From: Chrysemys picta bellii
Lineage: Eukaryota > Chordata > Testudines > Emydidae
Reading direction: 5' to 3'
Length of the DNA: 64,000 bases
NCBI RefSeq assembly: GCF_011386835.1
Contig: NC_088809.1
Location: 21,273,067-21,337,066, forward strand
Positions 54,646 to 64,000 of the stretch are shown one piece after another. Numbering within the stretch: position 1 is the stretch's first letter; the number at the start of each line of letters is the position of its first letter. The position numbers and the translations under genes are program-made. The notes beneath the pieces are model-generated. The model worked only from the letters and a program-made list of their open reading frames with translations. It did no database searches and was not told where the DNA came from.

Positions 54646-57600
54646 TGAACCAGCAGTGGTGGGAGGGGGGCATCACTCAGCCTCCCGCAGGATCGAGTCC
54701 CGGGTGAGTCCTTCAAGGATCAAGGCCCACAACCGAATTCACGTATCCCGGTGTTCGTACCGGCTGACCGGAGGCTCTGAGACGGTTCGGCATGCAGCTA
54801 GACGCACCGCGTGAACATCTCTAGACTCCAGCTTGCTCTGCTCTTATGGCGTGTAGCTAGAAAGCCAGAGGCTGGAGACTAAAGGGGCGCGGGAGCGAGG
54901 GGCTGGTTCTAGACCCCTCCTGGAAGCCGGCAGCCCAAAGCAGCGCCAGGGAGGAGGGGGAACGTCCTGCCACAGGGCAGCGCGGCACACCTCCCCCTTG
55001 CTCCACGCTGGTGTAGACGCACGTCGATTCCGAGACCCCAGGCTCTGGGGAACGCAGTTCCTCCCCCAGGCAGGTAACATTCGTCTTTGCCGGTAGTGTC
55101 TGAAGGAGAAAACAATCCAAATAAATGAGTGAGTGATGGCAACCTGGCAGCCAGCCAGGGCTTTGTGTGAATCTTTAATTACCTGTAGTGTACAGGCAGC
55201 TAAATCTCCGTCACGCTCAGTGGATCCCAGCCAGCCGCCGCCTTCGGCAGGTTAAAGAAAGGGCCTGAGAGCATGACCCCCGGGAGCTTTCATTTTGGGG
55301 GAGCGGGCGCCTGGAACGTGCCTGCCAACCGCAAGCAGCTGCGAACTTGGCTCCTTCTCCACTTGCAGCTCCGGGGCGAGGGGAGGTCGGCGCTGAGGGT
55401 TTGTGCGGCCTTTATTTGGTGTGTTTGTTTCCCAACCGGTAGCCAAGGCAACGCTGCGGCTCAGCCAGTCGGCACAAGGCCGGGGATTCTGCCGTTCCCG
55501 GGAATTTCGCTGCGATCCAGCGGCCTCGCCCAGCCGGGCCCATGGATGTAATTGGCAGCCCCCAGAGCAACCGAGGCAGCTCTCAGGCCCAGCACCACAA
55601 AGGTATTTAAATGTGGCTGTTAGGAGCCTAAACACCTTTGAGGATCTGGCCCTTGGAGCTTGGCAGGATCCGGCCCACGCTCAGCGGTGAGCCAGTGCTT
55701 CCCTAGATTTCACCCTCGCCACCGCTAGCCGGGAAGGAGAAGATAAGAAGGTTTCCACGACTGCTGCTGCCTTGCTGAACAGCTGGCTAGTCAGTTGCAG
55801 CGGAGAGGCAGGGCCCCGGGGGTGAGGGACAGCTGCAGGCTCAGAGGACGTCACCCCTCCTGTCCCCCCCGGAGCTCTCCTGCCACCTTCGCGCTGATGC
55901 CGGTCCCACAGACTACGCACACCAGCCCGGGGTCTGCTCTCTGCTCCCCGGGCACCGCCACCCTGGGAGCAACTCGGAGCGGAACCCGGGCTGGGACTTG
56001 GAAGGTTTCTTATCAAAGCCGCGAGCTAGAAATCCCAGGGCCGCGGGGGAAAGGCTGGGTCCCTTTGGGTGCCGGCGATGCGTGCAAGGGGCTGCAGGTG
56101 ACTGCCAGCGACTCTTCTCACAGCTGGGCCACAGAGAGGGAGAGAAAAGGTTGGGCTACGGAAAACCTTGGAGTCAAACCCTGGGACGGGGGGCTGGTCC
56201 TTATAGCTACATGATGGACCACCTCTTCCTCCTTTTCTTTTTAAAACACTCCCTGTCACACTGTCAGCCACCTCCCATGTGCCACCACATGGCGGCCCTG
56301 CACGCCGCCTGCTGCCTCAGTTTCCCCTCTTGGTTCCTCAACAACTCCAGATAGGGGTGTGTCCAATACTACTGGCTTCCTACTCTCCCAGCACTTCTCT
56401 CCCCTGGAGTCTACTCCCCGGCCCCAGCTTTGCACACTGGTCCCCATGAGCATCTTCCGTCTCTGCTGATCCCCAGCTGTGCCTACTCAGGAACTAGGGT
56501 TGGTTGGCCCCAGGCGGCTAGGGGCAAGTCGCCCTCTCACACTGATCCTGAACAAGAGGTCCCAGAGTCCAAAACTATCATAACCCGCCAGTGACGGTGC
56601 GACAAAGCCCAGGGCTTCGCCTCCGGATCATTCAACGTGTTTGGATCGCTTGGGTCACGTGCCGGCAGCCTTTACGCTTAAGGTGGCACTTTTATGAGGG
56701 TAGGACTTTGACCCCATGCCCTTTGCCCTGCTGCTACGCCCCCCCCACAAAAAACAGTTGTCTTTCAGGGGCGTGTGGTCGCTAGTTAGCCGGGATTGGC
56801 GTTCTAACAATAAGAGGTTCCGATTACATTAGAGAGCGTGACTTTTTCCAGACAGACTCGATGCTTTCACAGACGGAGCCAGTGCGTGTGGGAGAGAGGG
56901 TGGGCATGGGACAGTCTCTAATAGCTTCCACATCTTTCCAATTTCATGCTGTATTGGGGATGCGATTACAGGAGATGAAATCAGGCTTCACCATGTAAAC
57001 AGTCAACATTTGATGTTCCCCGACGATTCATCTCTTCGGGTTTACTTGTGTACATGCAGAATCGGCGATGCCCTCCTGCTCACCAGCCATTTAATCCTGT
57101 TTCGGATGTCAAAGCCATCATTCGAGAAGCAGAAAGGGAATTTAAAGAGACGACTCACTAAAAGGGCTACTTGGACTGACAGCGGCTGGCTTTGCTGTTC
57201 GACGCTCGTCTGGAATTCAGGAGCGTTCTGCATGGATTCGGCCCATTGCAAACTCATTTTCCCCAGGCTGCCTCCCTGCGTTATGTGCCGGAGGGGCCGG
57301 GCGAGGAAGGGAATTAGCATTTTGTCACAGTGCGGAGAAGAAAGGCTTTTCAAGGAGCGCTCGGATTCCAGAAGCCTCCCGCCCCGAATCCCTAACTAGA
57401 TTCCAGTGGGGCTGGGACGGATCCTTCAGCGGAGCCCGGCGTGGAGCAGCCGCGGCGCGTTGTTGTGACAACCGAAAGCCAGAGCAACGCCTCGCCGCCG
57501 CGGCCCGGCAGAGCCCAGATCAAGAGCCGTTCCCGGCGCTGGGAGCTGGCAGCGAAAGCACTGCAGCCTCCCGATCCCAACACTGGCCACACTTGGCACT

Positions 57601-57960
57601 GCCTCGTTTAGCTGGAGACCGGCCATGGGGACCAGTGGAAATTCAAGAGGCTCCCAGCAGTGCCAGGTTCCCGGGAGGCAATCTGAGCCCAGCGTGGAGC
57701 GGATGGCTGCACGGGGCCTGGCTGACCCAGGAAATAACAGATCCTTTCTGCTTCCAAGCCATACCCAGCGTCTCCGTTGGCCCCTGCCCCCTCGGAGAGC
57801 GCCGTGAAAGGGAAGAGGTGGGCGTGCACCAGAGCGGCATGCCCAGCACAGCAAAGAGGCACTGACGGGGCAGGAGACGTGTCCGTGCCAGGGGGTCCCT
57901 CCGGATTATCGGGGCCGGGGCTGGAATGCACCGTGCGCCGCCCTCCCGGAGCGGCAGGAT
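54646..57960. other. Long unannotated stretch
   Basis: About 3.3 kb with no repeat I recognise apart from a GAGGATCTGGCCCTTGG remnant at 55638. 57400-57600 is CpG-rich (GCCGCGGCGCGTTGTTGTG, CGCCGCCGCGGCCCGGC), and 57000-57180 is AT-richer. Frames on both strands lack motifs. Could contain unique or regulatory DNA. Confidence 0.4.
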
Positions 57961-57976
57961 GGTGCCAGCACAATGA

Positions 57977-57992
57977 TATCGTTATAACGATA
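57977..57992. promoter_or_regulatory. Perfect 16-bp palindrome with GATA motifs
   Basis: TATCGTTATAACGATA is identical to its reverse complement and ends in facing TATC/GATA. It sits in a short AT-rich patch beside GC-rich DNA. A binding-site role is only a possibility. Confidence 0.4.
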
Positions 57993-58079
57993 ACGACCAT
58001 CCATGCTTTGAACTCCTGGCATCTGCAGCGCTCCAAGCCTGCTGCAAACAGTAATTAACAAGGCCTCAGCCCCTCCCCT

Positions 58080-58425
58080 CCTCCAGAAAATATCACGACA
58101 CCCATTTTACACACGTAGCACCGGGGTCAAAGTGCCATCAGAAGCCCCCCTCAAGCCAACTCCCCCTCTCCCAGGAGGAATCAGGTGATAAGTGACTTGC
58201 CAAAACGAAGCAACAGCAAAACTCTTTTCAGTACTGTGCGCCTCACAATCTCTAATGCAGCCAGTCTCCCAGCAACCCAGGGCAGTGCTAGTCTTCAGGA
58301 ATCGAACAGAGGTCTCCCAAACCACACGCTAGCTCCCTAGCCACTGAACCAGCCTCCCAGTCTCCCCTAGCTCCTCTGCTCTAACCACTAAACCCCACTG
58401 CCCCCTTTGCCTCAAGAGGGGAGAG
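58080..58425 (-). repeat. MIR-like SINE pieces, reverse orientation
   Basis: ACACCCATTTTACACACGTA, GATAAGTGACTTGCCAAAAC, GGAATCGAACAGAGGTCTCC and CTAACCACTAAACCCCACTG appear in reversed order with insertions and a second head-like CTAGCCACTGAACC. Two overlapping copies are possible. Confidence 0.62.
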
Positions 58426-59069
58426 CGTCACAGGTACACACAGGCCGCAGGTGCCCAACTCCCACTGACTGCTGGGACTTGGCGTCTTTGCAAATCTCCC
58501 CACGACTGCTCCAGGAGACACGTTTCTGCTTCTGGAGCGACATCGGGTACGGGTGAGGACAGGCCAGGTGACAGGTACAGGGCAAGCAAGGAGCTTTTAA
58601 CCACTTTTTCTTTTACTCACCAATTTCTTTTGGACGCCCTTCTTAGAAGCTTAAGAACCACCTCAGCTATTGTTCCCCATCCAAGTCAGCTCTCAACCCG
58701 GTTTCCAGCATGCTTCTGAACGGCTTTCATTTCATTCACGTCCCCGAGCTCCTTCCACCCACCAGAGCTGGCCTCCCTTCCCCGCGGCAGCTGACATCCT
58801 CATACCAGCAATAAAGAGCCGTGGCCCGGGGTATATTTATACCACAGGACGGCTGCCCAGAACATGAATCATTTGTGTGCCGGTGTCCCAGACTGGGTCT
58901 TTGTCCCACACGGCCTCATGCAGGCTAACCAGTGTGCCTTCCATTCATGGCTGGATTTAGAAGAGCCCTGCTGACCTCGCTGGTCCTTCCCCTTCCCATC
59001 CATCTGCTCCATCCCAGGGAACAGGCAGAATCCTAGAATTTACAAGACACTTTTTCTCTCTCCTCCCAC
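58426..59069. other. Unannotated stretch
   Basis: Nothing recognised. Confidence 0.3.
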
Positions 59070-59465
59070 TTAGGATGTGTCTCCACTTAGAGCGTGTGTA
59101 GCGCTGCACGCCCAGCTGGCCTGGGTACAAACAGCAGTGTAGACAGCGAGGGACGACTCAGACAAGCAGAGTAGTGACCCACACACCTGAACCCCCCCCC
59201 CCCCGTGATACTTGGTTGCATAACAACCCTTGTTTGGGGGTGGAGGAGGAGGGGATAGTCTCATGGCTCTCTACACATCCAAGTTGTGCCTCTCACGCCT
59301 ACACCTTTGCTTTTAGCACTGTAGCGTCCCACTGCCGGAGACTTTCCTCCCTGCAGTAAAAGGCTCCAAAGGCCCCCGCAGTGGGGAGCTGCCGGAGCCT
59401 TTCACCGGGGCACGTAGCTACCCGTGTACTCTACACGCCGCCGTGAGTGTAGACGTGACCTTAGC
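59070..59465. mobile_element. PIF/Harbinger-like MITE with TTA target site
   Basis: TTA (59071) precedes GGATGTGTCTCCACT, and GTGTAGACGTGACC precedes TTA (ending 59462). The termini are inverted copies (GGxxxxGTCTxCACT) and TTA is the 3-bp duplication expected of Harbinger-type elements. The interior holds CTACACGCCGCCGTGAG near the right end. A 57-bp block in the middle (59210-59266) is repeated outside the element at 59591. Confidence 0.7.
59210..59266. repeat. 57-bp direct repeat, copy A (inside MITE)
   Basis: ACTTGGTTGCATAACAACCC through GGATAGTCTCATGG matches 59591-59647 with a single difference (CATAAC versus CATAGC). It lies in the middle of the Harbinger-like MITE. Confidence 0.92.
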
Positions 59466-59590
59466 GAGCAGCATTCTTGTCGATTTCCGGAGGCCCCTGA
59501 ACAAGGTGGAGCAAAGAGGATTGCAACAGGGAAATGACCACAGAGGGGGAGACTTCATGTGCCCGGGGTTTGTTTTTGTAGGGTTGTTTT
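59466..59590. other. Short unannotated gap
   Basis: Nothing recognised. Confidence 0.3.
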
Positions 59591-59647
59591 ACTTGGTTGC
59601 ATAGCAACCCTTGTTTGGGGGTGGAGGAGGAGGGGATAGTCTCATGG
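59591..59647. repeat. 57-bp direct repeat, copy B (outside MITE)
   Basis: Second copy, 381 bp downstream of copy A. It contains GGTTGCATAGCAACC, an inverted repeat with 6-bp arms and a 3-base centre similar to an RFX/X-box site. Confidence 0.92.
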
Positions 59648-60087
59648 TTCAGAAGTGTGAGAGAATAACATGGCAGCTACAAGGTAGGTACAATGTGGGA
59701 CTCATCACCCTGGTTGTCTTTAACACTCGCCCTAGATTTCCGTCTATTTCCAGGATTGACGCGCCAGATTCAATCACCCGCTTTTCCCGCGGTGGGCGAC
59801 CGTGTGCTCCCCCTTCAGGCTGGGCGCTGGCCCTGCAGCGGGACAGCACAGCCTGGCGGGACAAAGATTTGTGGGGATGAGGCCACGTTGTGCGTGCAAA
59901 CCGGGCAGCTGCGCGTGCAAACCGGGCAGCTGGGGCACAACGGATGCGGCCCTTCATGCTGCACACACACATCCCATGTGCCTTTGTGCAGGTGTGGTCG
60001 TGTGACTCGTACCTAAACGGCAGCTATTTCTCCCCCACCCACACGCTTCGGTTCGGCAGTAGCTGCTTTTTAAAAAGTGACAGGAAA
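59648..60087. other. Unannotated stretch with a short duplication
   Basis: GCGTGCAAACCGGGCAGCTG is present at 59890-59909 and again from 59911, a short tandem duplication of about 21 bp. Nothing else is recognised. Confidence 0.4.
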
Positions 60088-60092
60088 ACACT

Positions 60093-60220
60093 GGGCCAGC
60101 TCCTCGGCGGGGGTAAATCAGAGCCGCGTCAAAAGAGTCAGGCTGATTTACCCCAGCCAGGGATCTGGCCCATTGTCTCCAGTGGAGCGATGCTGATTGA
60201 CACCAGCTGGGTCTGGCCTG
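60093..60220. repeat. Best copy of the palindromic GGGCCAG...CTGGCCC repeat
   Basis: The left arm 60093-60121 begins GGGCCAGCTCCTCGGCGGGG. The right arm 60143-60171 ends GGGATCTGGCCC. They are reverse complements at 25 of 29 positions around a 21-bp centre. The following text (GTCTCCAGTGGAGCGATGCT, GATTGACACCAGCTGGG) continues the family consensus. It has MITE-like foldback structure without any gene. Confidence 0.75.
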
Positions 60221-60358
60221 TTGTATCTAAATCTCTCCAACTGTGACCTCTGAAAGCAAGCGCCCTCCCCGATCAGTTTAACTTTTTCGCGTTCCTTGCT
60301 GCTGCTTGACCTGTCCCTTGGTTTCCAGCTGATCACTGTGATGGGGGCAAGATCCTTT

Positions 60359-60602
60359 TCATAGATTCCAAGGCCGCATGGGACCATGGTGATCATCTAG
60401 TCTTCCCTCCTGTACCACAAAAGCCAGAGAATGCCCCGCAAACAACTCCTAGGGCAGGGCTTTTAGAAGAACATCCCCGGAGACCCCACCACGAGCCTTG
60501 ATAAACGGCTCCAGCGCTTCACGACTTCTCACTGTTTCAAATTTACGCCTTATTTCCAGCCTGAATTCCTTCAGCTTCCAGCTAGACAAACTCAGAACGG
60601 CC
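60359..60602 (-). mobile_element. Old CR1 LINE 3' fragment, reverse orientation
   Basis: CATAGATTCCAAGGCCGCAT, GATCATCTAGTCTTCCCTCC, CTAGGGCAGGGCTTTTAGAA and TTTACGCCTTATTTCCAGCC are the reversed 3' UTR and C-terminal coding region of the older CR1 branch, well ordered along 240 bp. Confidence 0.83.
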
Positions 60603-61084
60603 TCTGCCCATCGCCAGCTCCAGCCCCCCGAGGAGAATGACAGGGCTCTGACACACTAGTGCTTCTGAGTCAACAGGGGCACGGCTCCGAGGAAGCATGC
60701 ACCAGTACGGAGTCTAAGATTAATGTGAACTGGCTGCAGTTCTGCGTCTCACAGGAGTACAGATGGCCACGGACTGAAATGTCCCCAAAGCCGGGCTTGC
60801 AACGTTGCCGAGGACGTGAGAGAGCTACCCGAGGGGAACGGGGCCTGTCTGCCGAGCAGCCAGCGAGCAGTTTATTTGTGACAAGAATGGAGATGGGGGG
60901 ATTGATGCCATAATGACGAGTCTGTCTGGAAAACGATGCACTGAATCCCAGCTCCCAACAGAGCAGAAAGCTCCAATCTGGGGAGGCTGTCAGAGTCGGG
61001 GGCTTTCTGACGGAGCCTTTCCCTACAAGGGCAAATGCAGCCCAGCTCCGTAGCGATGAGCCAAACCTATTACCACCTGGTGGG
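60603..61084. other. Unannotated stretch
   Basis: Nothing recognised. Confidence 0.3.
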
Positions 61085-61295
61085 CCGTGTGAACATGGCA
61101 ATTGAGGGATCGCAAGGGGCCATCTAGCCCTGTAGCCTGCCTCTAACAGTGGGCTGCAGCAGATGCTGCAGAGGAAGATGTCAGACCCCCGCAGGAGGCA
61201 GTGATGGGGTAATCTATCCCAAGGACAGTTTCCTCCTGACCACCAGTCACTAGAGGTCAGCTCATGCCCTGAAGCATGAGGGTTTTGATCCCGCC
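61085..61295 (-). mobile_element. Probable old CR1 branch fragment, reverse orientation
   Basis: GCAAGGGGCCATCTAGCCC is reversed CR1-like 3' UTR text. GGGGTAATCTATCCCAAGG, CAGTTTCCTCCTGACCACC and CCCTGAAGCATGAGGGTTTT belong to a turtle CR1-type 3' region I recall. Confidence 0.6.
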
Positions 61296-63144
61296 CCGAG
61301 CTCTCGTTTATTGTGTATTTATTTATCCTTGTAACTCTGGAGATTCTCGTTCTCCAAATGAACGGCCGCTCCCTTCCAGGAGACGAAGTGAGTGGGGGGC
61401 CAGGCGTGTCTCAGTCCAATTCCCAGGGAATGAACTAGTAGCCTCACCAGAAAAACCACCACAAGCAGCATGATCTAGATGCCCCTTTGCTGGGTGTCTC
61501 AGCAGATGGACTAAATCCTGGAAGGGCCATGGAGACCGAGCGTCCTTAGCCCTAGAGCAGGAGTGCATTGGGAGATCACCATGCAGTGCCGACGTCCCCT
61601 GAGAGGGCTCAGAGTGTGGGGAGCGTAGCCAGGGCAATTCTGGGAAATCCCCACTTTGCCTCTGCATGTTCAAAGCCAGGACCACCCGAACAGAAGAGAA
61701 GCAGAGTCCTAACCCGTGTGGGGCTCAGCGAACTGGGACTCCGCTCCTGAATGGGCCCCAAATGGAAGTGCCAGCCAAAGTACAGCCTGCGGCACCAGGA
61801 CATGAGCTTAGGATCTAGGTGCCTGGCAGGGGTCCTCTCCTCTCCTCGGGGACCGCAGCAGCGAACCCACCCCTATGCGGCCGGGGCCAAGTTTCCCCTG
61901 CAGCAGTGACTCCTGGCTCAACAATGGACCCGGCTCCAGGCCCCGAGCAGCGGCCCCCCAGAACCCCAGGGGCACAGCAGCAGAATCTCGCCCTCCTGAC
62001 ATAAGCGGCCTCACAGACTCCAGCTGATCCCAGCCCGTCCCCCTCCCCTCGGTCTGCTGCTGGAGAGGGGACCGCAGTGCTGTTACACACACTGCCCTCA
62101 GCAGCCCCTGTGCATCCCTAGCGCCGAGAGCAGGCCGCAGCCCTCGAGGGCAGCTGTGCGAGGGGGGGCGGCTCAGGAGCTCCCCACAGCTTCATGCCTC
62201 CCAGAGCACCCCCCGCGGCACGGAGCCACTGCATGCCAGCACCCGCCAGGCCTGCGCCCCAGTGCCCAGCTCCATTGGCGGCAGGGGACTATCCTCTACC
62301 TCTTCCCCTCCCGCTTTGGGGTGACGGGGCTGCTCCCTGCTTCTACGGCTCAGCCCCGCCCCGAGCTCTCTGCACCCTCCCCTTCTTCTGCACCTGCAAG
62401 GGGGCAGGCACAACAGGCCTGGGTATCTGGGGCCAGATCCAGCAGCCAGTAAGCGAGACATCAGTGGAGCTGCAGGATCAGGTCCATTCTGCAGGATCAG
62501 GCCCATTCTTAATGAGGTTCCATCTCTCTAGATACAGACACGCACAAGTCCTCACCTTCTTCCACCAAGCAATAGCCTATATCCCTCCCCCCGCCGCTCC
62601 AGCACTCAAACCGTTTCCACCAGGGCTGCTGCTTCTCCTCCCCGCAGCGTCCCACCAGCACCACTCCTCCTTTGCAGCGGCTGCCCAGCAGGCTGTGCAG
62701 TCCCCTGGGCATCCCGATGGCATCCCCGCTGCAGAATCAAAGGAACCCCACGTCTCACACTTCCGCTCTCTGATGTCTCCCTGGGATCCAGCCAGTCCCA
62801 GATGTGGCTGTGGCTAGCGCCGCACGTGTTCTACCAGGGAGTTAAGTTACAGCAGGAGCCGGAAACAAAATCTCTGCATTCGAGAGCCAGGCCAAGCCGC
62901 CAGCTCCCGCCCCCAACCTCCGTCCGATCAAGCCCCACTCCAACAGCGGGAGAACTCCCTCCCCAGCAGTCCCTGCCTTGATAACGTTTGCAGAGCTGTC
63001 CCAGGGGGAGCAAAAGCGCCGCACTCCGCAGAGACAGGCGCCACGATCAGACAGCGTCGTCCAGCCCCGCGACAGCACGGCAAGCAGGTTCGCCCAGTGC
63101 TCTCTAAACCAGAGCGTGAGCTCAGGCCCGGGGATAGACGAGGG
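61296..63144. other. Unannotated GC-rich stretch
   Basis: No gene or repeat is recognised except a short tandem (GCAGGATCAGGTCCATTCT then GCAGGATCAGGCCCATTCT, 62472-62510) that is a remnant of the palindromic family. Confidence 0.4.
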
Positions 63145-63290
63145 GAAGTCAGGAGGCTGGGGTTCTATTTCCTAGCTCTGCCGCTGATCTGGGGCGAGTC
63201 ACTTAGCTCGGTGCCTCGGTTTCCCCATCTGTAGAACCTGCCTTGTAGCACAGGCAGCAGACCCGGCCTATGGGTAACACTGATCAGCTG
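63145..63290 (+). repeat. MIR-like SINE
   Basis: GGGGTTCTATTTCCTAGCTC, GGGGCGAGTCACTTAGCTCG and GCCTCGGTTTCCCCATCTG are head and core in plus orientation. Confidence 0.82.
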
Positions 63291-63841
63291 GTCAGAGCCA
63301 GACAGAACCACCAGGCCTGCCTGTGTCCAACTTCATTCATCACCGGCCCAGGATTCCACCTGGCCCACTTCTAAAACGGGGGTCACACCGACCCTCCTGT
63401 GAGGCTCAATCAAAGGGACCTAAAAGTCCCCAACTGAATCCTCTGTTGGTGGAACCTCTCGTCACTCCATTGACGTCAGCGGAGATACCAACTCCACCAG
63501 CTGAGGAACTGGCCCCTTATGTTGCCTGTGAACAAACTTCTTCGCCCCTGTTACTACTGCCCCCTTTTCCGTATTAAAATCCCCGGTCTCATCTCCGGCA
63601 ACGCGTTTCCTGCTGCGTTTCTCTCCCCTCGGGCCATGAAATCCACTTTCACGGCTGTGTCAGTCGCTCTCAGGTTGCGGGTCCGGGCTGCAGAGGCTGG
63701 TTGGTTTATGCAGAAAACACCTGGCCCTTGGGGTTGTTTTTATACATCGCTGCTGCTCTCGGGATTGACGCAAGCGTGGTTCCTGCCCCACCCCTTCAGT
63801 TGGGCACCACCTGGAAGTTATTGTTTGTACTGGTTCTATTT
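63291..63841. other. Mostly unannotated
   Basis: 63465-63520 (CATTGACGTCAGCGGAGATA, CCAGCTGAGGAACTGGCCCC) is a remnant of the palindromic family. The remainder is not recognised. Confidence 0.4.
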
Positions 63842-64000
63842 CATAAAATCATAGAATATCAGGGTTGGAAGGGACCTCAAGAGGTCATCTAGTCCAACCC
63901 CCTGCTCAAAGCAGGACCAATTCCCAACTAAATCATCCCAGCCAGGGCTTTGTCAAGCCGGGACTTAAAAACCTCCAAGGAAGGAGACTCCACCACCTCC
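63842..64000 (-). mobile_element. Young CR1 3' end, reverse orientation, runs off the window
   Basis: AAATCATAGAATATCAGGG, GGAAGGGACCTCAAGAGGTC, CCCCTGCTCAAAGCAGG and GGGCTTTGTCAAGCCGGGAC are the reverse complement of the 3' end at 13030-13187 with only a few differences. It still contains the last codons of ORF2 at the window edge, so the element continues to the right and its length is unknown. Confidence 0.93.

Noticed and set aside
57010..57399. 129-residue plus-strand frame
   Set aside because: It has cysteines and basic runs but no arranged zinc-binding or other motif. No splice or promoter context supports a gene.

Overview
The window looks like ordinary intergenic or intronic DNA from a reptile nuclear genome, most probably a cryptodiran turtle. 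Two things point there. It carries CR1 LINEs ending in ATTCTATG repeats. It also carries four copies of a tRNA-derived SINE with a CR1-like tail, the pattern of the tortoise Pol III SINE (Cry I type). I recognise no host protein-coding exon, rRNA or functional tRNA. The only intact long reading frames are the two genes of one full-length CR1 retrotransposon.

Layout. 1-2.2 kb is a decayed L1-superfamily (Tx1-like) LINE ORF2 that starts outside the window. 4-8.8 kb holds a hAT-like MITE with perfect 8-bp target duplications, a MIR-like SINE, a hAT 5' end, an old CR1 piece and a probable solo LTR. 9.0-13.2 kb is the full-length CR1: ORF1 (zinc ribbon plus SGNH esterase) and ORF2 (endonuclease plus reverse transcriptase), both uninterrupted. 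13.2-27 kb is mostly GC-rich sequence with MIR-like SINEs, an older CR1/L3 3' end and a probable LTR-type repeat. 27.2-28.1 kb is an AT-rich hAT relic that still encodes the transposase C-terminal dimerisation region. 32-33.3 kb has two minisatellites, one of 31-bp units and one of about 74-bp units built from a SINE tail. 35.8-49.6 kb mixes simple repeats, SINEs, MITEs and CR1 3' ends. 50.9-54.7 kb holds CR1 and SINE copies and a nested insertion (MITE inside an old CR1). 57.9-64 kb holds a Harbinger-like MITE, a palindromic dispersed repeat, old CR1 fragments and, at the right edge, a young CR1 3' end in reverse orientation.

How the parts relate. The Cry-type SINEs share their 3' tail with the CR1 family, so the SINEs are expected to be copied by CR1 reverse transcriptase. 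The intact CR1 here belongs to the same young subfamily as two truncated 3' ends at 50998 and 63842. MIR-like SINEs (about 18) and a palindromic repeat with GGATCTGGCCC ends (about 12 pieces) make up most of the older repeat content. Element names rest on recognition from memory; no database search was possible.
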